Part shown: in pieces, positions 16,988-25,659 of the stretch
Layout of the letters: each line of letters opens with the position of its first letter
Position numbering within the stretch: position 1 is the first letter of the stretch
Source of the DNA: Alcanivorax sp.
GTDB lineage: Bacteria; Pseudomonadota; Gammaproteobacteria; Pseudomonadales; Alcanivoracaceae
Assembly (NCBI GenBank): GCA_017794945.1
Contig: CP051239.1
Coordinates: forward strand, 2,904,692-2,968,691
Length of the DNA: 64,000 bases
Reading direction: 5' to 3'
Translations under genes and position numbers: made by a program
The notes under the pieces: model-generated
The model's database searches: none
The model's input: only the letters and a program-made list of their open reading frames with translations
Told to the model about the DNA's origin: nothing

Positions 16988-17080
16988 AGTGAATAGTTAA
17001 CAGTGAATAGTTAATAGCGAAAAACCAGCTTCGGAGCCGCCAGCTGTTAACTGTTCGCTGTTAACTATTAACTGCTCACC
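16988..17080. repeat. AT-rich AGTTAAC direct/inverted repeat element
   Basis: A 13-base unit AGTGAATAGTTAA occurs twice, 14 bases apart (16988-17000 and 17002-17014). Imperfect inverted versions (CTGTTAAC, TTAACTATTAACTG) lie at 17044-17073. Between them is a CAGCT/AGCTG pair. The whole can fold into an imperfect cruciform between purU and rlmM. It is AT-rich against a GC-rich background and contains no gene. Confidence 0.55.
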
Positions 17081-17096
17081 AATAGTTGTCGTTGTT

Positions 17097-18125
17097 ATGG
17101 AAACTTTTCTGGCCCTGTGCCGGCCGGGCTTCGAATCCGATCTGGCCGCCGAGTTCACCGAGCGCGCCGCCGATCTGGGCGTGGCCGGTTATCCACGCGC
17201 GGACAAGAACAAAGGCTATGTGCTCTGGTACAGCCAGCAGGGCAGTGTGATGCCGCTGCTGGATACCGGGCTGGTGTTCGCGCGCAGCCTGTATCCGTGC
17301 CCGGATCGCTTTGAGGACCTGCCGGACACCGACCGCATCGGCGCCCTGTGGCCGTCGCTGCGGGCTCTTGGCCCGTTCAGTGAGCTCTATCTGGAGCACG
17401 CGGACAACAACGACGGCCGCGAACTGGCCCGCTTTCTGCGCGGCTTCCGCAAAGCCCTGGAGCCCCGGCTGCGCAAGGACGGCCTGCTGCGCAACAACGC
17501 GCGGCAGCGCCTGCATCTGTTTTTCGACGACTCCCGCAACGGCCTGATCGGTGTCAGCCCGGCGGCGCTGCCGTTGCCGGAGAGCGGCCTGATGCGCCTG
17601 CGCCTGTCGCCGGAAGCGCCCAGCCGTTCGGCGCTCAAGCTGGAAGAGGCGCTGCTGCGTTTTTGCGGGCGGGGCCGGCCGCCGGGTCTGCACACCGCCG
17701 TGGATCTGGGCGCGGCCCCGGGCGGCTGGAGCTGGCATCTGGCGCGGCTGGGCATCAAGGTCACCGGCGTCGACCATGGCCGGCTGGACGCGCGCCTGAT
17801 GGACGAGTACCCGGTGCGCCATGTGGCCGGCGACGCCTTCACCTGGCGCCCGGAGCGGCCGGTGGATCTGGTGGTCTGCGATGTGGTGGACAAGCCGGCG
17901 CGCACCCTGGCGCTGATGCAGAAATGGCTGCAGCAGGGTTGGGCCCGCGCCGCCTTGTTCAATCTCAAGCTGCCGATGGCGCGCCGCTACCGGGAGACCG
18001 CCACCTTGCTGGAGCGTCTCCAGGAGGGGCTGGCGCGGCAGTATCCGCACGCCCGCATTCAGGCCGCCCACCTCTATCACGACCGCGAGGAAATCACCGT
18101 CTGGGTGGACTGCCGCGATGCCTGA
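17097..18125 (+). CDS. rlmM: 23S rRNA 2'-O-ribose C2498 methyltransferase
   Basis: The 342-residue protein begins [20 protein letters not shown], typical of RlmM, which opens with a THUMP-like domain. It then has a Rossmann SAM site '[16 protein letters not shown]' near residue 201 and the catalytic aspartate and lysine segments '[13 protein letters not shown]' and '[13 protein letters not shown]' (K-D-K-E-type 2'-O-methyltransferase). It methylates the 2'-hydroxyl of C2498 in 23S rRNA. Length fits the family. Its stop overlaps the MFS transporter start by eight bases. Confidence 0.93.
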   Translation: METFLALCRPGFESDLAAEFTERAADLGVAGYPRADKNKGYVLWYSQQGSVMPLLDTGLVFARSLYPCPDRFEDLPDTDRIGALWPSLRALGPFSELYLEHADNNDGRELARFLRGFRKALEPRLRKDGLLRNNARQRLHLFFDDSRNGLIGVSPAALPLPESGLMRLRLSPEAPSRSALKLEEALLRFCGRGRPPGLHTAVDLGAAPGGWSWHLARLGIKVTGVDHGRLDARLMDEYPVRHVAGDAFTWRPERPVDLVVCDVVDKPARTLALMQKWLQQGWARAALFNLKLPMARRYRETATLLERLQEGLARQYPHARIQAAHLYHDREEITVWVDCRDA

Positions 18126-19356
18126 AGCGCGGCGGCCGGCGCTGCCGGTGCTGCTGGGCACTCTGGCGGTGCTGTATTTTCTGCAGGGCCTGCCCGCCGG
18201 CCTGCTGGCCAAGGCGGTGCCGTCCCTGGCCCGCGAAAGCGGCCTGTCCCGGGAGTGGATCGGTCTGTTGGGGCTGGCCGCCGCGCCCTGGGCGCTGAAG
18301 TTCCTGTGGGCGCCCTGGGTGGACCGGCTCGGACGGGGCCGTCCCGGTCATCGCAAGCGCTGGGTGATCGGTTGCCAGGCGCTGGTCGTGCTGATCCTGA
18401 TGCTGCTGTCCTTCACCGAGCGCGCGGTCTGGTTCGCCGACGCCTTTCCGCTGCTGTTACTGCTGTTGCTGTTGCTGAACACCGCCAGCGCCACCCAGGA
18501 TATCGCCGCCGACGGCCTCGCCGTGCGGTTGCTGCGTCCTGAATGGCGCGGGCCCGGTAACAGCGTCCAGGTGCTGGGCTACAAGGTCGGGCTGATTCTC
18601 AGCGGCGCCCTGTTGCTGATGGCCAACGACTGGATCGGCTGGCGCGCCAGCCTGTGGTTGCTGGCGGGCACGGTGGCGTTGTTACTGATACCGGTGGCGT
18701 TGTTCCGCGAACCCCTGGAGACGTCGCCCTCGACCCCAGCGGCGGAACGGGCGTCGCGGCACTGGTGGTGGCGCCAGTGGCAGGGCTTCTGGCGCCGCCC
18801 CGGCTTGCTGCTGTGGGTAGTGATTTTGCTTGGCTACAAGATCGGTGACGGCTTCGGCACGCGGATGATCAAGCCGTTTCTGGTGGATGAGGGCTGGAAC
18901 CAGGCGGCCATCGGCCGGTTGGATCTGGTGGCCTCGCTGACCGGGTTACTGGCGGCGGCGCTGGCCGGCCTGCTGATGCTGTGGCTGAGCCGCAAGGCGG
19001 CGCTGATCGGTTTCGGATTGCTGCAGGCGCTGGCCTTCGTCGGCTGGTGGGCGGTGGCCGCCGGCGCGGCCGGCTGGATCTGGCCGGTGGCGCTGTTCGA
19101 GCAGTTCGCGGACGGCCTCTCCACGGTGGCCCTGTTCGTGGTGATGATGGACTACTGCCGCCGTGACCGGGAGGGTGGCGATTACACCCTGCAGGCGTCG
19201 GTGTACCTGATGGCGGTGGGGCTGTTTACGCTGGGCAGCGGCTTCAGCGCTTCGGCGCTGGGCTACGCCGGCCATTTCCTGCTTGCGGCGGGCCTTGGCG
19301 GCTTGGTTATAATAGCGGCCCTTTTCTGGCGCCCGCCGCCGCAACGACTGGGCTGA
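18118..19356 (+). CDS. MFS transporter, AmpG/RhtX-FptX-like
   Basis: The 412-residue protein has about twelve hydrophobic segments and the loop '[21 protein letters not shown]' (quoted only to its core '[18 protein letters not shown]'). This loop is characteristic of the AmpG and RhtX/FptX branch, and '[15 protein letters not shown]' is the other signature of that branch. Members import muropeptides (AmpG), siderophores (FptX/RhtX) or acetyl-CoA. The shorter length without the two extra helices of AmpG and the variable C-terminus favour the RhtX/FptX type, but the substrate is not certain. It is coupled to rlmM by an eight-base overlap. A candidate promoter for tusA lies in its last codons. 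Confidence 0.78.
   Translation: MPEARRPALPVLLGTLAVLYFLQGLPAGLLAKAVPSLARESGLSREWIGLLGLAAAPWALKFLWAPWVDRLGRGRPGHRKRWVIGCQALVVLILMLLSFTERAVWFADAFPLLLLLLLLLNTASATQDIAADGLAVRLLRPEWRGPGNSVQVLGYKVGLILSGALLLMANDWIGWRASLWLLAGTVALLLIPVALFREPLETSPSTPAAERASRHWWWRQWQGFWRRPGLLLWVVILLGYKIGDGFGTRMIKPFLVDEGWNQAAIGRLDLVASLTGLLAAALAGLLMLWLSRKAALIGFGLLQALAFVGWWAVAAGAAGWIWPVALFEQFADGLSTVALFVVMMDYCRRDREGGDYTLQASVYLMAVGLFTLGSGFSASALGYAGHFLLAAGLGGLVIIAALFWRPPPQRLG
19283..19313 (+). promoter_or_regulatory. Candidate tusA promoter inside the MFS gene
   Basis: A perfect TATAAT (19308-19313) is preceded at 19 bases by TTGCGG. Transcription would begin about 19320, some 47 bases before tusA. The exact -10 stands out in very GC-rich coding sequence; the -35 match is weak. 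Confidence 0.4.
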
Positions 19357-19366
19357 CCGCACTGCT

Positions 19367-19612
19367 ATGACCGACACCCCGCACGCCGAACATCACCTCG
19401 ACGCCACCGGCCTGGTTTGCCCGGAACCGGTGATGCTGCTGCACGGCAAGGTGCGCGACATGGGCGCCGGCGAGGTGCTGGAAGTGCGCGCCACCGACCC
19501 TTCCACCGAGCGGGACATTCCCAAGTTCTGCCAGTTTCTCGGCCACACCCTTCTCGAACAGCGCCAGCAGGGCGACCTCTTCCTGTATTGGATCGAAAAG
19601 AAGCGCGCCTGA
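19367..19612 (+). CDS. tusA: TusA-type sulfur carrier protein
   Basis: The 81-residue protein has 'LDATGLVCPEPVMLLHGKVR', in which the CPxP cysteine is the persulfide-carrying residue of TusA. TusA receives sulfur from IscS and passes it through TusBCD/E for 2-thiouridine synthesis in tRNA, and supports other sulfur routes. Length and the hydrophobic C-terminus ('DLFLYWIEKK') match the family closely. It starts 10 bases after the MFS gene, with a possible promoter of its own. Confidence 0.92.
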   Translation: MTDTPHAEHHLDATGLVCPEPVMLLHGKVRDMGAGEVLEVRATDPSTERDIPKFCQFLGHTLLEQRQQGDLFLYWIEKKRA

Positions 19613-19716
19613 AGCACCGCTGCACTCGATAACGTCATGTTCATTTCCAGTGTGTCATGTTGCGCTGACAGGGCGCTATTGCCCCCGTTTCTGTCACTGG
19701 AATAAGGAAAACAATA

Positions 19717-20121
19717 ATGACCGGTTTTACCGCCTTGCTGATTTTCGTGGTGTTGAGCTTGCTGCTGGCGATGACCTACGCCGGCTATCGGGTGCCGCAG
19801 ATTTTTCTGGGTAACAAGAAAGCCAGTCACTGGGAGCGCAATCAACCGGTGGACGATCCCGCCTTCCTGGTACGAGCCAAGGGCGCCCATCTGAACTGTC
19901 TGGAGAACCTGCCGCTGTTCGCCGCCCTGGTGCTGACCGCCGCGGCCACCGGGCAAAGCGCCGTGGTCGACGGGCTGGCCGGCGTATTCATCTTTTGCCG
20001 TCTGGGGCAGAGCGCCGCGCATTTGATCGGCACCAGCCTGCCGCTGGTGCTGGTCCGCGCCACCCTGTTCGTGGCGCAGGTGCTGATCATGCTGTATCTG
20101 GCCTGGGCGCTGCTTTCCTAG
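19717..20121 (+). CDS. MAPEG-family membrane protein
   Basis: The 134-residue protein has four hydrophobic segments. 'VRAKGAHLNCLENLPLFAAL' in the second is the MAPEG (membrane-associated, eicosanoid and glutathione metabolism) signature with the conserved R-x-x-x-x-x-x-N-x-x-E-x-x-P pattern. Bacterial members may have glutathione transferase or peroxidase activity, though most are untested. AAGGAAAAC precedes the ATG. The 104-base spacer upstream contains an inverted TTCCAGTG/CACTGGAA pair and no T-rich terminator. It ends against the convergent aguB gene with no gap. Confidence 0.87.
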   Translation: MTGFTALLIFVVLSLLLAMTYAGYRVPQIFLGNKKASHWERNQPVDDPAFLVRAKGAHLNCLENLPLFAALVLTAAATGQSAVVDGLAGVFIFCRLGQSAAHLIGTSLPLVLVRATLFVAQVLIMLYLAWALLS

Positions 20122-21015
20122 TCAATCCCGGTAGCGTTTGGTGAGGTCCTGGTAGGCGTCCACCCTGCGGTCGCGCAGATAGGGCCAGATGCGGCGCACT
20201 TCTTCCGAGCGCGCCATGTCCAGGTCGACCACCAGGGTTTGTTCCTGGTCCCGGTCGGCGCGGGCCAGGTATTCGCCCTGGGGCCCACACACGAAGCTGT
20301 TGCCCCAGAAGTCGATGCCGCCGTTGCCGTCCGGGCCGGGCTCGAAGCCGGTGCGGTTGGCGACCAGCGCTGGCAGGCCGTTGGCCACCGCGTGGGCGCG
20401 CTGCACGGTGATCCAGGCGTCCAGCTGGCGGCTCTGTTCTTCCGGGTCGTCGGTGCGGTCCCAGCCGATGGCGGTGGGGTAGAGCAGCAGGTCGGCGCCG
20501 GCCAGCGCCATCAGGCGGGCCGCTTCCGGGTACCACTGATCCCAGCACACCAGCACCCCCAGCTTGCCGACACTGGTGCGGATCGGCGTGAATCCGGAGT
20601 GGCCGGCGTTAAAGGTGGCGTCGCCGGGGGTGAAATAGAACTTCTCGTAGAAGCCCGGGTCGTCGGGGATGTGCATCTTGCGGTACAGGCCGGCGAGATG
20701 GCCGTCGCTCTCCAGCACCACGGCGGTGTTGTGGTAGAGGCCGGTGGCGCGCTTTTCGAACAGGCTGGCGACAATCACCACCTGCAGTTCCCGGGCCAGG
20801 GCGCCCAGCGCGTCGGTGCTGGGGCCGGGTACCGTTTCCGCCAAGTCGAACATGGCGGTATCTTCGCTCTGGCAGAAATACAGGCTGCGGTGCAGCTCCT
20901 GGAGCATCACCAATTGGGCGCCCTGGGCCGCGGCTTCGCGGATTTTGTCCATGGAACGGGCCAGGTTGGCGTCCAGGTCGGCGGTGTTCTGTTGCTGTAT
21001 CACGGCAACGCGCAT
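20122..21015 (-). CDS. aguB: N-carbamoylputrescine amidase
   Basis: The 297-residue nitrilase-superfamily enzyme has Glu in 'VMLQELHRSLYFCQSED', Lys in 'LYRKMHIPDDPGFYEKFYF' and Cys in 'LVCWDQWYPEAARLMAL'. The Q-E-L-H-x-x-x-Y-F/C-Q and K-M-H-I-P-D-D-P-G patterns are specific for AguB, which splits N-carbamoylputrescine to putrescine, CO2 and ammonia. It follows aguA by 64 bases on the same strand, so the pair converts agmatine to putrescine. It is a different family branch from the Nit1C nitrilase in this window. Confidence 0.94.
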   Translation of the reverse strand: MRVAVIQQQNTADLDANLARSMDKIREAAAQGAQLVMLQELHRSLYFCQSEDTAMFDLAETVPGPSTDALGALARELQVVIVASLFEKRATGLYHNTAVVLESDGHLAGLYRKMHIPDDPGFYEKFYFTPGDATFNAGHSGFTPIRTSVGKLGVLVCWDQWYPEAARLMALAGADLLLYPTAIGWDRTDDPEEQSRQLDAWITVQRAHAVANGLPALVANRTGFEPGPDGNGGIDFWGNSFVCGPQGEYLARADRDQEQTLVVDLDMARSEEVRRIWPYLRDRRVDAYQDLTKRYRD

Positions 21016-21079
21016 GTGGGTGTCTCTTCCGGTGCGGTGTTGGAAAGTGGGCGTGGCGAAGAGGATAACAGCTTCCGGC

Positions 21080-22111
21080 TCAGGCCAGCACGCCCTCGGG
21101 CAGCTGTATGGTGATGCAATGCAGGCTGCCGCCTTGTTCGATCAGCGGCCGGCAGGGGATGCCCTGCACCTGGCGCTCGCCGGCCACGGCGGCGAAGGCC
21201 TTCAGCGCGGCGTCATCGGTGTCGCAATCGTACAGCGGCACCAGGATCTTGCGGTTGGTGATCAGGAAGTTGGCGTAGGTGGCCGGCAGCCGCTCGCCGT
21301 CGTCGTTGTATTGAGCGCGGGCCATGGGCAGCGGCACCAGGTCGAGCCCTTCGCGGTCGGCCAGCTCGTGCAGCTGCGCGGCCATCGCCGACAGGGCCGG
21401 GTAATGGCTGTCCTCGGGATCGTCACAGTGCACATAGGCGAGGGTGGTGGCGTTCACGAAGCGCGCCAGGGTGTCCACGTGGGCGTCGGTGTCGTCGCCT
21501 TCCAGGTGACCGTGGTCTAGCCACCAGATATTGTCCACACCCAGCGATTCTCTTAGCCGCTTTTCCAGCGTCGCCTCGTCCAGCGCCGGGTTGCGGTTGG
21601 GGTTGCGCAGACAGGCGCGGGTGGTGAGCAGATGGCCGTGGCCGTCGGTATCAATGGCGCCGCCTTCCAGGACCAGGTCCTGCGTATGCAGGGTCACGCG
21701 CCAGGGCAGGGCGCGATTGAGCCGGTCGTCGAGCTCGGCGTCGAATTTGCCGCCCCAGCCGGTGAAGCGGAAATCCAGCAACACCGGCGCGCCGTTTTCC
21801 AGCGCGGCGATGGGGCCGAAATCCCGTGCCCAGGTGTCGTTGTAGTCGGCGATGCGGATGCGCAGCCGGCGGCTGTCGGCGCCGCTGTCGTCGATCAGGG
21901 TGCGGGCGGTCTCCGCCGCTTCGTTGTCCCGACAAACCAGCAACACCGATTCATGATCGAGAAGGGCTTTGATCAGGGCAAGATAGGTGTCGCGCGCCGG
22001 GCCCAGCCGGCCGGCCCAGTCGGTGTGTTCGTCGGGCCAGGCCAGCAGGATGCCCCACTGGGGATGCCATTCGGGTAACAGGCGGCGCCCGGCGTGCCGA
22101 TGATCAGTCAC
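21080..22111 (-). CDS. aguA: Agmatine deiminase
   Basis: The 343-residue protein (from a GTG start) has the agmatine deiminase/PAD fold motifs: 'LPEWHPQWGILLAWPDEHTD' at the N-terminus, 'YNDTWARDFGPI' with the catalytic Asp, 'LVLEGGAIDTDGHGHLLTT', and the nucleophile in 'GGSLHCITIQLPEG'. It converts agmatine to N-carbamoylputrescine. The GTG overlaps the stop of the upstream gene (GTGACTGA) and follows GAGGAAG. Upstream in-frame ATGs lie inside that other gene and are unlikely. With aguB downstream it forms an arginine-decarboxylase-dependent putrescine route; the decarboxylase itself is not in the window. Confidence 0.94.
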   Translation of the reverse strand: MTDHRHAGRRLLPEWHPQWGILLAWPDEHTDWAGRLGPARDTYLALIKALLDHESVLLVCRDNEAAETARTLIDDSGADSRRLRIRIADYNDTWARDFGPIAALENGAPVLLDFRFTGWGGKFDAELDDRLNRALPWRVTLHTQDLVLEGGAIDTDGHGHLLTTRACLRNPNRNPALDEATLEKRLRESLGVDNIWWLDHGHLEGDDTDAHVDTLARFVNATTLAYVHCDDPEDSHYPALSAMAAQLHELADREGLDLVPLPMARAQYNDDGERLPATYANFLITNRKILVPLYDCDTDDAALKAFAAVAGERQVQGIPCRPLIEQGGSLHCITIQLPEGVLA

Positions 22112-22781
22112 TGTCCTGGTCTTCCTCGGGGTCGTCCACGACAATACGGCCGGTGGCCGGATCAAAGCGGAACCGCCCCTCGACTGCTTCATCGCTTTCG
22201 GCAGTGTCGTCCGAGGAGGCCCCGCCGTCACGTTCCCGGGGAGCATTCTTGGCGTCTTTTTCGGCCGGCTCTCCAGCATCCTCTGCTTTGGCGCGCACCG
22301 CCGTGGTGCCCGGCGAGGAATCGGATTCGGTGCTGGCTTCGTCGTCCTCTTCCTCTTGGTTCCTCGGCGGGTCGAAGGTCTTCATTTCGATATTGTTCTC
22401 TTGCTCTTCCGCGGTCGCCGGTGGTTCCTCGCCGTTCGCCGGAGAAATTCCCACTTCCGCTTCCAGCGTGGAATGCGCGCCCGGTTGTTCGCCCCGCGTC
22501 TCGCCGGCTGAGGACGGCCCCGCCGACGGTGCGCGCTCTTTTTCGCGCACGCTGTGCAGGGTGGTGTCGTTTTCGAAATAGACACTGAAGCCGTCGTAAT
22601 CCCAGCGAGTGATCGGCGGGTTACCCACCGCGGCCCGGGTTTGCCGGGGCTCGCCGAACTGCGCGCGCACCTCGGCCTTGCTCATGCCGCGGCCGGGCAC
22701 GTCCTGGTCCGACGCGGCCAGCGTCGTGGCCGGCCAGTACACCGTGGCCGCCAATGCCAACGCCGTGAAAATCTTTCCCAT
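22104..22781 (-). CDS. Exported BamE-like protein with acidic tail
   Basis: The 225-residue protein has a signal peptide (about residues 1-23, ending TTLAA). A short domain follows, 'GMSKAEVRAQFGEPRQTRAA' then 'ITRWDYDGFSVYFEND' (residues 32-75), whose GMSxxEVxxxFGEP pattern is that of SmpA/BamE-like folds. The remaining 150 residues are low-complexity and very rich in E, D, S and P, with no recognisable fold. Pseudomonads have a similar short conserved protein of unknown function. AAGGGGGAAAGG precedes the ATG. It is coupled to aguA by a GTG/TGA overlap although no functional link to polyamines is evident. Confidence 0.68.
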   Translation of the reverse strand: MGKIFTALALAATVYWPATTLAASDQDVPGRGMSKAEVRAQFGEPRQTRAAVGNPPITRWDYDGFSVYFENDTTLHSVREKERAPSAGPSSAGETRGEQPGAHSTLEAEVGISPANGEEPPATAEEQENNIEMKTFDPPRNQEEEDDEASTESDSSPGTTAVRAKAEDAGEPAEKDAKNAPRERDGGASSDDTAESDEAVEGRFRFDPATGRIVVDDPEEDQDSD

Positions 22782-22811
22782 TACCTTTCCCCCTTGGATA
22801 AGCCGGTACTG

Positions 22812-22841
22812 ATAGTACGGACAGCATGAACCTCTGTTCAA
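22812..22841 (-). promoter_or_regulatory. Candidate promoter of the BamE-like/aguA/aguB operon
   Basis: On the minus strand TTGAAC (22836-22841) and TACTAT (22812-22817) are 18 bases apart. This places a start about 25 bases before the ribosome-binding site of the BamE-like gene. Each hexamer matches consensus at four of six bases. Confidence 0.4.
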
Positions 22842-22990
22842 GTAAAACGGTGTTAGCCTTGCCCGCGCCACCGCCCGTTTCGACGATTTTTAATGGTGCC
22901 GGGATTGAATCAAATCGCGCTTCCGTGGTCGCGGATAATGGTCACAAAGCGACTGGCACAGGCCGCCGTTTTAGTGCTTAAATGCGCGCC

Positions 22991-24226
22991 ATGTTTCGAC
23001 CCTTTGCCCTGTTCGTGGGTCTGCGCTATACCGGCGCCCGGGCCCGCAATAGTTTTATCTCCGTGATCACCCTGATCTCCGCGCTCGGGCTGATGCTCGG
23101 TGTCGCCGTTCTGATCACCGTCCTGTCGGTGATGAACGGCTTCGACCGGGAACTTCAGACCCGCATTCTGGGGATGGTCACCCATTTGTCCGTGCACGGC
23201 CGCGAGCCGGTCACCGACTGGCAGGCGCTGGCCGACCAGGTGCGTGACTATCCGGGCGTGGAAGCGGCGGCGCCGTTCATCAAGCTCGAGGGCATGCTCA
23301 CCTACGAGGGCAACGTGGCCGGGGTGCTGGTCAACGGCATCGAGCCGGAGGCCGAGAAGGACGTGTCCATTGTCGATGAGATGATGTGGGACGGCGATCT
23401 GCAGGCCCTGCGGCCCGGTGAATTCGGCATCGTGCTGGGTTACGCGCTGGCCCGTAAGCTGGGCGCCGAAACCGGCGACAAGGTCACCCTGGTGTTGCCG
23501 GAGGCCAGCGTGTCCCCGGCCGGCGTGATGCCGCGCTTCAAGCGTTTCACCGTGGTGGGCCGTTTCCGGGCGCGGGCCGAGGTGGACAGTCTGTACGCCT
23601 ATGTGGCCAACGAGGACGCCGCCCGGCTGGCTCGTCAGCCCGGCACCGTCGAAGGCATTCACCTACGCCTCACCGATCTGTTCGCCGCGCCGGAGATCGG
23701 CTGGCAACTTCAGCAGGCGCTGGGGCCGGACTACTACACCAGCGACTGGACCCGCAGCCACGGCAACCTGTTCCAGGCCATCAAGATGGAAAAGAGCATG
23801 ATGACGCTGCTGCTCAGCTTCATCGTCGCGGTGGCGGCGTTCAATATCATTTCCAGTCAGGTGATGCTGGTCACCGAGAAGCGCGGCAACATCGCCGTGC
23901 TGCGCACCCTGGGCGCCTCGCCGGGCACCATCATGCGGATTTTCATGGTTCAGGGCACGGTGATCGGCCTGGCCGGCACCTTCCTGGGCACCGTGCTCGG
24001 GGTACTGCTGGCCACCAATGTGAGCGAGGTGGCGGCCTGGGTGGAAGCCACCTTCAACACCCGTCTGTTCGATGCCTATTTCGTCAACTATCTGCCGTCG
24101 CAACTGAAATGGAGCGACGTCACCGTGATTGTCGGCATCGCCATGCTGATCAGCTTCTCGGCCACGCTGTATCCGTCCTGGCGTGCCAGCCGGGTGCGAC
24201 CCGCGGAGGCCCTGCGCTATGAGTAA
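22991..24226 (+). CDS. LolC/LolE/LolF-family lipoprotein-release permease
   Basis: The 411-residue inner-membrane protein has one N-terminal membrane segment ('LISALGLMLGVAVLITVLSV', preceding 'MNGFDRELQTRILG'), a large periplasmic domain (about 50-260) and three C-terminal segments beginning 'MMTLLLSFIVAVAAFNIISS'. 'VLRTLGASPGTIMRIFMVQG' is the conserved coupling segment. With LolD it extracts mature lipoproteins from the inner membrane and hands them to LolA. Only one permease gene is present beside lolD, so a LolDF-type complex with a homodimeric permease is possible. MFRPF matches the usual family start; another ATG lies three codons upstream, and neither has a clear ribosome-binding site. 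Confidence 0.9.
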   Translation: MFRPFALFVGLRYTGARARNSFISVITLISALGLMLGVAVLITVLSVMNGFDRELQTRILGMVTHLSVHGREPVTDWQALADQVRDYPGVEAAAPFIKLEGMLTYEGNVAGVLVNGIEPEAEKDVSIVDEMMWDGDLQALRPGEFGIVLGYALARKLGAETGDKVTLVLPEASVSPAGVMPRFKRFTVVGRFRARAEVDSLYAYVANEDAARLARQPGTVEGIHLRLTDLFAAPEIGWQLQQALGPDYYTSDWTRSHGNLFQAIKMEKSMMTLLLSFIVAVAAFNIISSQVMLVTEKRGNIAVLRTLGASPGTIMRIFMVQGTVIGLAGTFLGTVLGVLLATNVSEVAAWVEATFNTRLFDAYFVNYLPSQLKWSDVTVIVGIAMLISFSATLYPSWRASRVRPAEALRYE

Positions 24227-24917
24227 CGGTGAACATCAGGAGTCGGTGCTGGAGGCCCGTGGGCTGGTCAAGCGCTACCCGGAAGGCCGTGGCGAGCTGC
24301 AGGTGCTCAACGGCGTGGAGCTGACCGTTCGCCGGGGCGACATTGCCGCCATTATCGGCACCTCCGGGTCGGGCAAATCCACGTTGCTCAACCTGCTCGG
24401 CGGGCTGGACGTGCCCAGCGAGGGCTCCGTGCGGATCGGCGGCCAGCCGCTGGCCGGTCTCAATGACCGGGCGCTGGGCCGGCTGCGCAATCATTATCTG
24501 GGTTTCGTGTACCAGTTCCACCATCTGCTGCCGGAGTTCACCGCCCGGGAGAACGTGGCCATGCCCTTGCTGATCCGCGGTCTCAAGCCGGCGGAAGCCG
24601 GGCAACGGGCCGAGCGTTTGCTGGAGCAGGTGGGCCTGGCGCCGCGCGCCGAGCACAAACCCGCCCAGTTGAGCGGCGGCGAGCGGCAGCGGGTGGCGAT
24701 CGCGCGTGCCCTGGTGACCGACCCGGCATTGGTGATGGCCGACGAACCCACCGGCAACCTGGACGAGCGCACCGCCGACCAGGTGCAGGACCTGATGCTG
24801 GAACTCAATCAGCGGCTGGGCACCGCCTTCCTGGTGGTCACCCACGACCATCACTTCGCGGGCCGCTGCCAGAGCCGCCACGAACTGCACGACGGCCTGC
24901 TGCATCCGGTGGCCTGA
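24219..24917 (+). CDS. lolD: Lipoprotein-releasing ATPase
   Basis: The 232-residue ABC ATPase has Walker A '[18 protein letters not shown]', Q-loop '[20 protein letters not shown]', signature '[16 protein letters not shown]', Walker B '[12 protein letters not shown]' and the switch histidine in '[10 protein letters not shown]'. '[14 protein letters not shown]'-type sequence is diagnostic for LolD. It powers lipoprotein release through the permease encoded just upstream, with which it overlaps by eight bases (ATGAGTAA). No second permease gene follows; the next gene is on the other strand. Confidence 0.94.
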   Translation: MSNGEHQESVLEARGLVKRYPEGRGELQVLNGVELTVRRGDIAAIIGTSGSGKSTLLNLLGGLDVPSEGSVRIGGQPLAGLNDRALGRLRNHYLGFVYQFHHLLPEFTARENVAMPLLIRGLKPAEAGQRAERLLEQVGLAPRAEHKPAQLSGGERQRVAIARALVTDPALVMADEPTGNLDERTADQVQDLMLELNQRLGTAFLVVTHDHHFAGRCQSRHELHDGLLHPVA

Positions 24918-25018
24918 GCCGCCGGCGTACAACACCTTCCGTTTTTTCCTTCCCGGATTATCGCCGCTGGCTGACAGGCCGGCGGCGGCGTCGCCGTTAG
25001 GCTGTGTGGATCAGCGGG

Positions 25019-25528
25019 CTATTGCTGTCGCTGCCGGCGGCGGGCACGAAGATTCCAACTGCGCACCACCGCCAGCCGCCAGAACAGTTTGACGGTGAAA
25101 TAGGAAGCCAGACCGGCGATCAGCGCGCAGGTCAGGGAACCGATCCACAGCGGCACCAGCTGCTCCACGAACCAGGCCACGTTGATGGCGTGGTCGGAGC
25201 TGGGTGTCAGGCCGGTCATCCAGGCACCCACCCGGTAGGTGAAATAAAAGATCGGCACATAGGTGACCGGGTTGGAAATCCACACCAGCATTACCGAAAG
25301 CGGCAGGTTGCAATGAAAGCGCACCGCCAGCAGGGCGGCCAGACCCATTTGCAGAGGAATCGGCAGCAGCCCGGTGAACACCCCGATAAAGGCGGCGCCG
25401 GCCAGGGAATGCCGGTTTATGTGCCAGAGGTTGGGGTCCGCCAATACCTCGCCCAGGAAGCTCAGGGATTTGTGTCCTTTGAGGCGATCCGGCGAGGGCA
25501 GGTATTTGCGGAACAAATGTTTGGGCAT
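25019..25528 (-). CDS. DUF2062 membrane protein
   Basis: The 169-residue protein has 'NRHSLAGAAFIGVFTGLLPI' and 'MLVWISNPVTYVPIFYFTYR', the two conserved blocks of DUF2062, and about three membrane segments. The function is unknown. In Pseudomonas a DUF2062 gene also sits between the lol genes and comEC, so its place is conserved. The ATG begins MPKHLFRKYLPSP, as in relatives; a TTG four codons upstream is possible but less likely. No good ribosome-binding site was seen. Confidence 0.82.
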   Translation of the reverse strand: MPKHLFRKYLPSPDRLKGHKSLSFLGEVLADPNLWHINRHSLAGAAFIGVFTGLLPIPLQMGLAALLAVRFHCNLPLSVMLVWISNPVTYVPIFYFTYRVGAWMTGLTPSSDHAINVAWFVEQLVPLWIGSLTCALIAGLASYFTVKLFWRLAVVRSWNLRARRRQRQQ

Positions 25529-25659
25529 GTGAAACTGCAAGGTCCCTGGAAGACGGGCGCTATTATGCCGACCCGGGCGGCCCGCGCCTACATCGACCTG
25601 TAATCGGTGGCGCCGCGCCGTGACATGGAAGCGTGATCATAACAACCCGGTGAGCAAGG

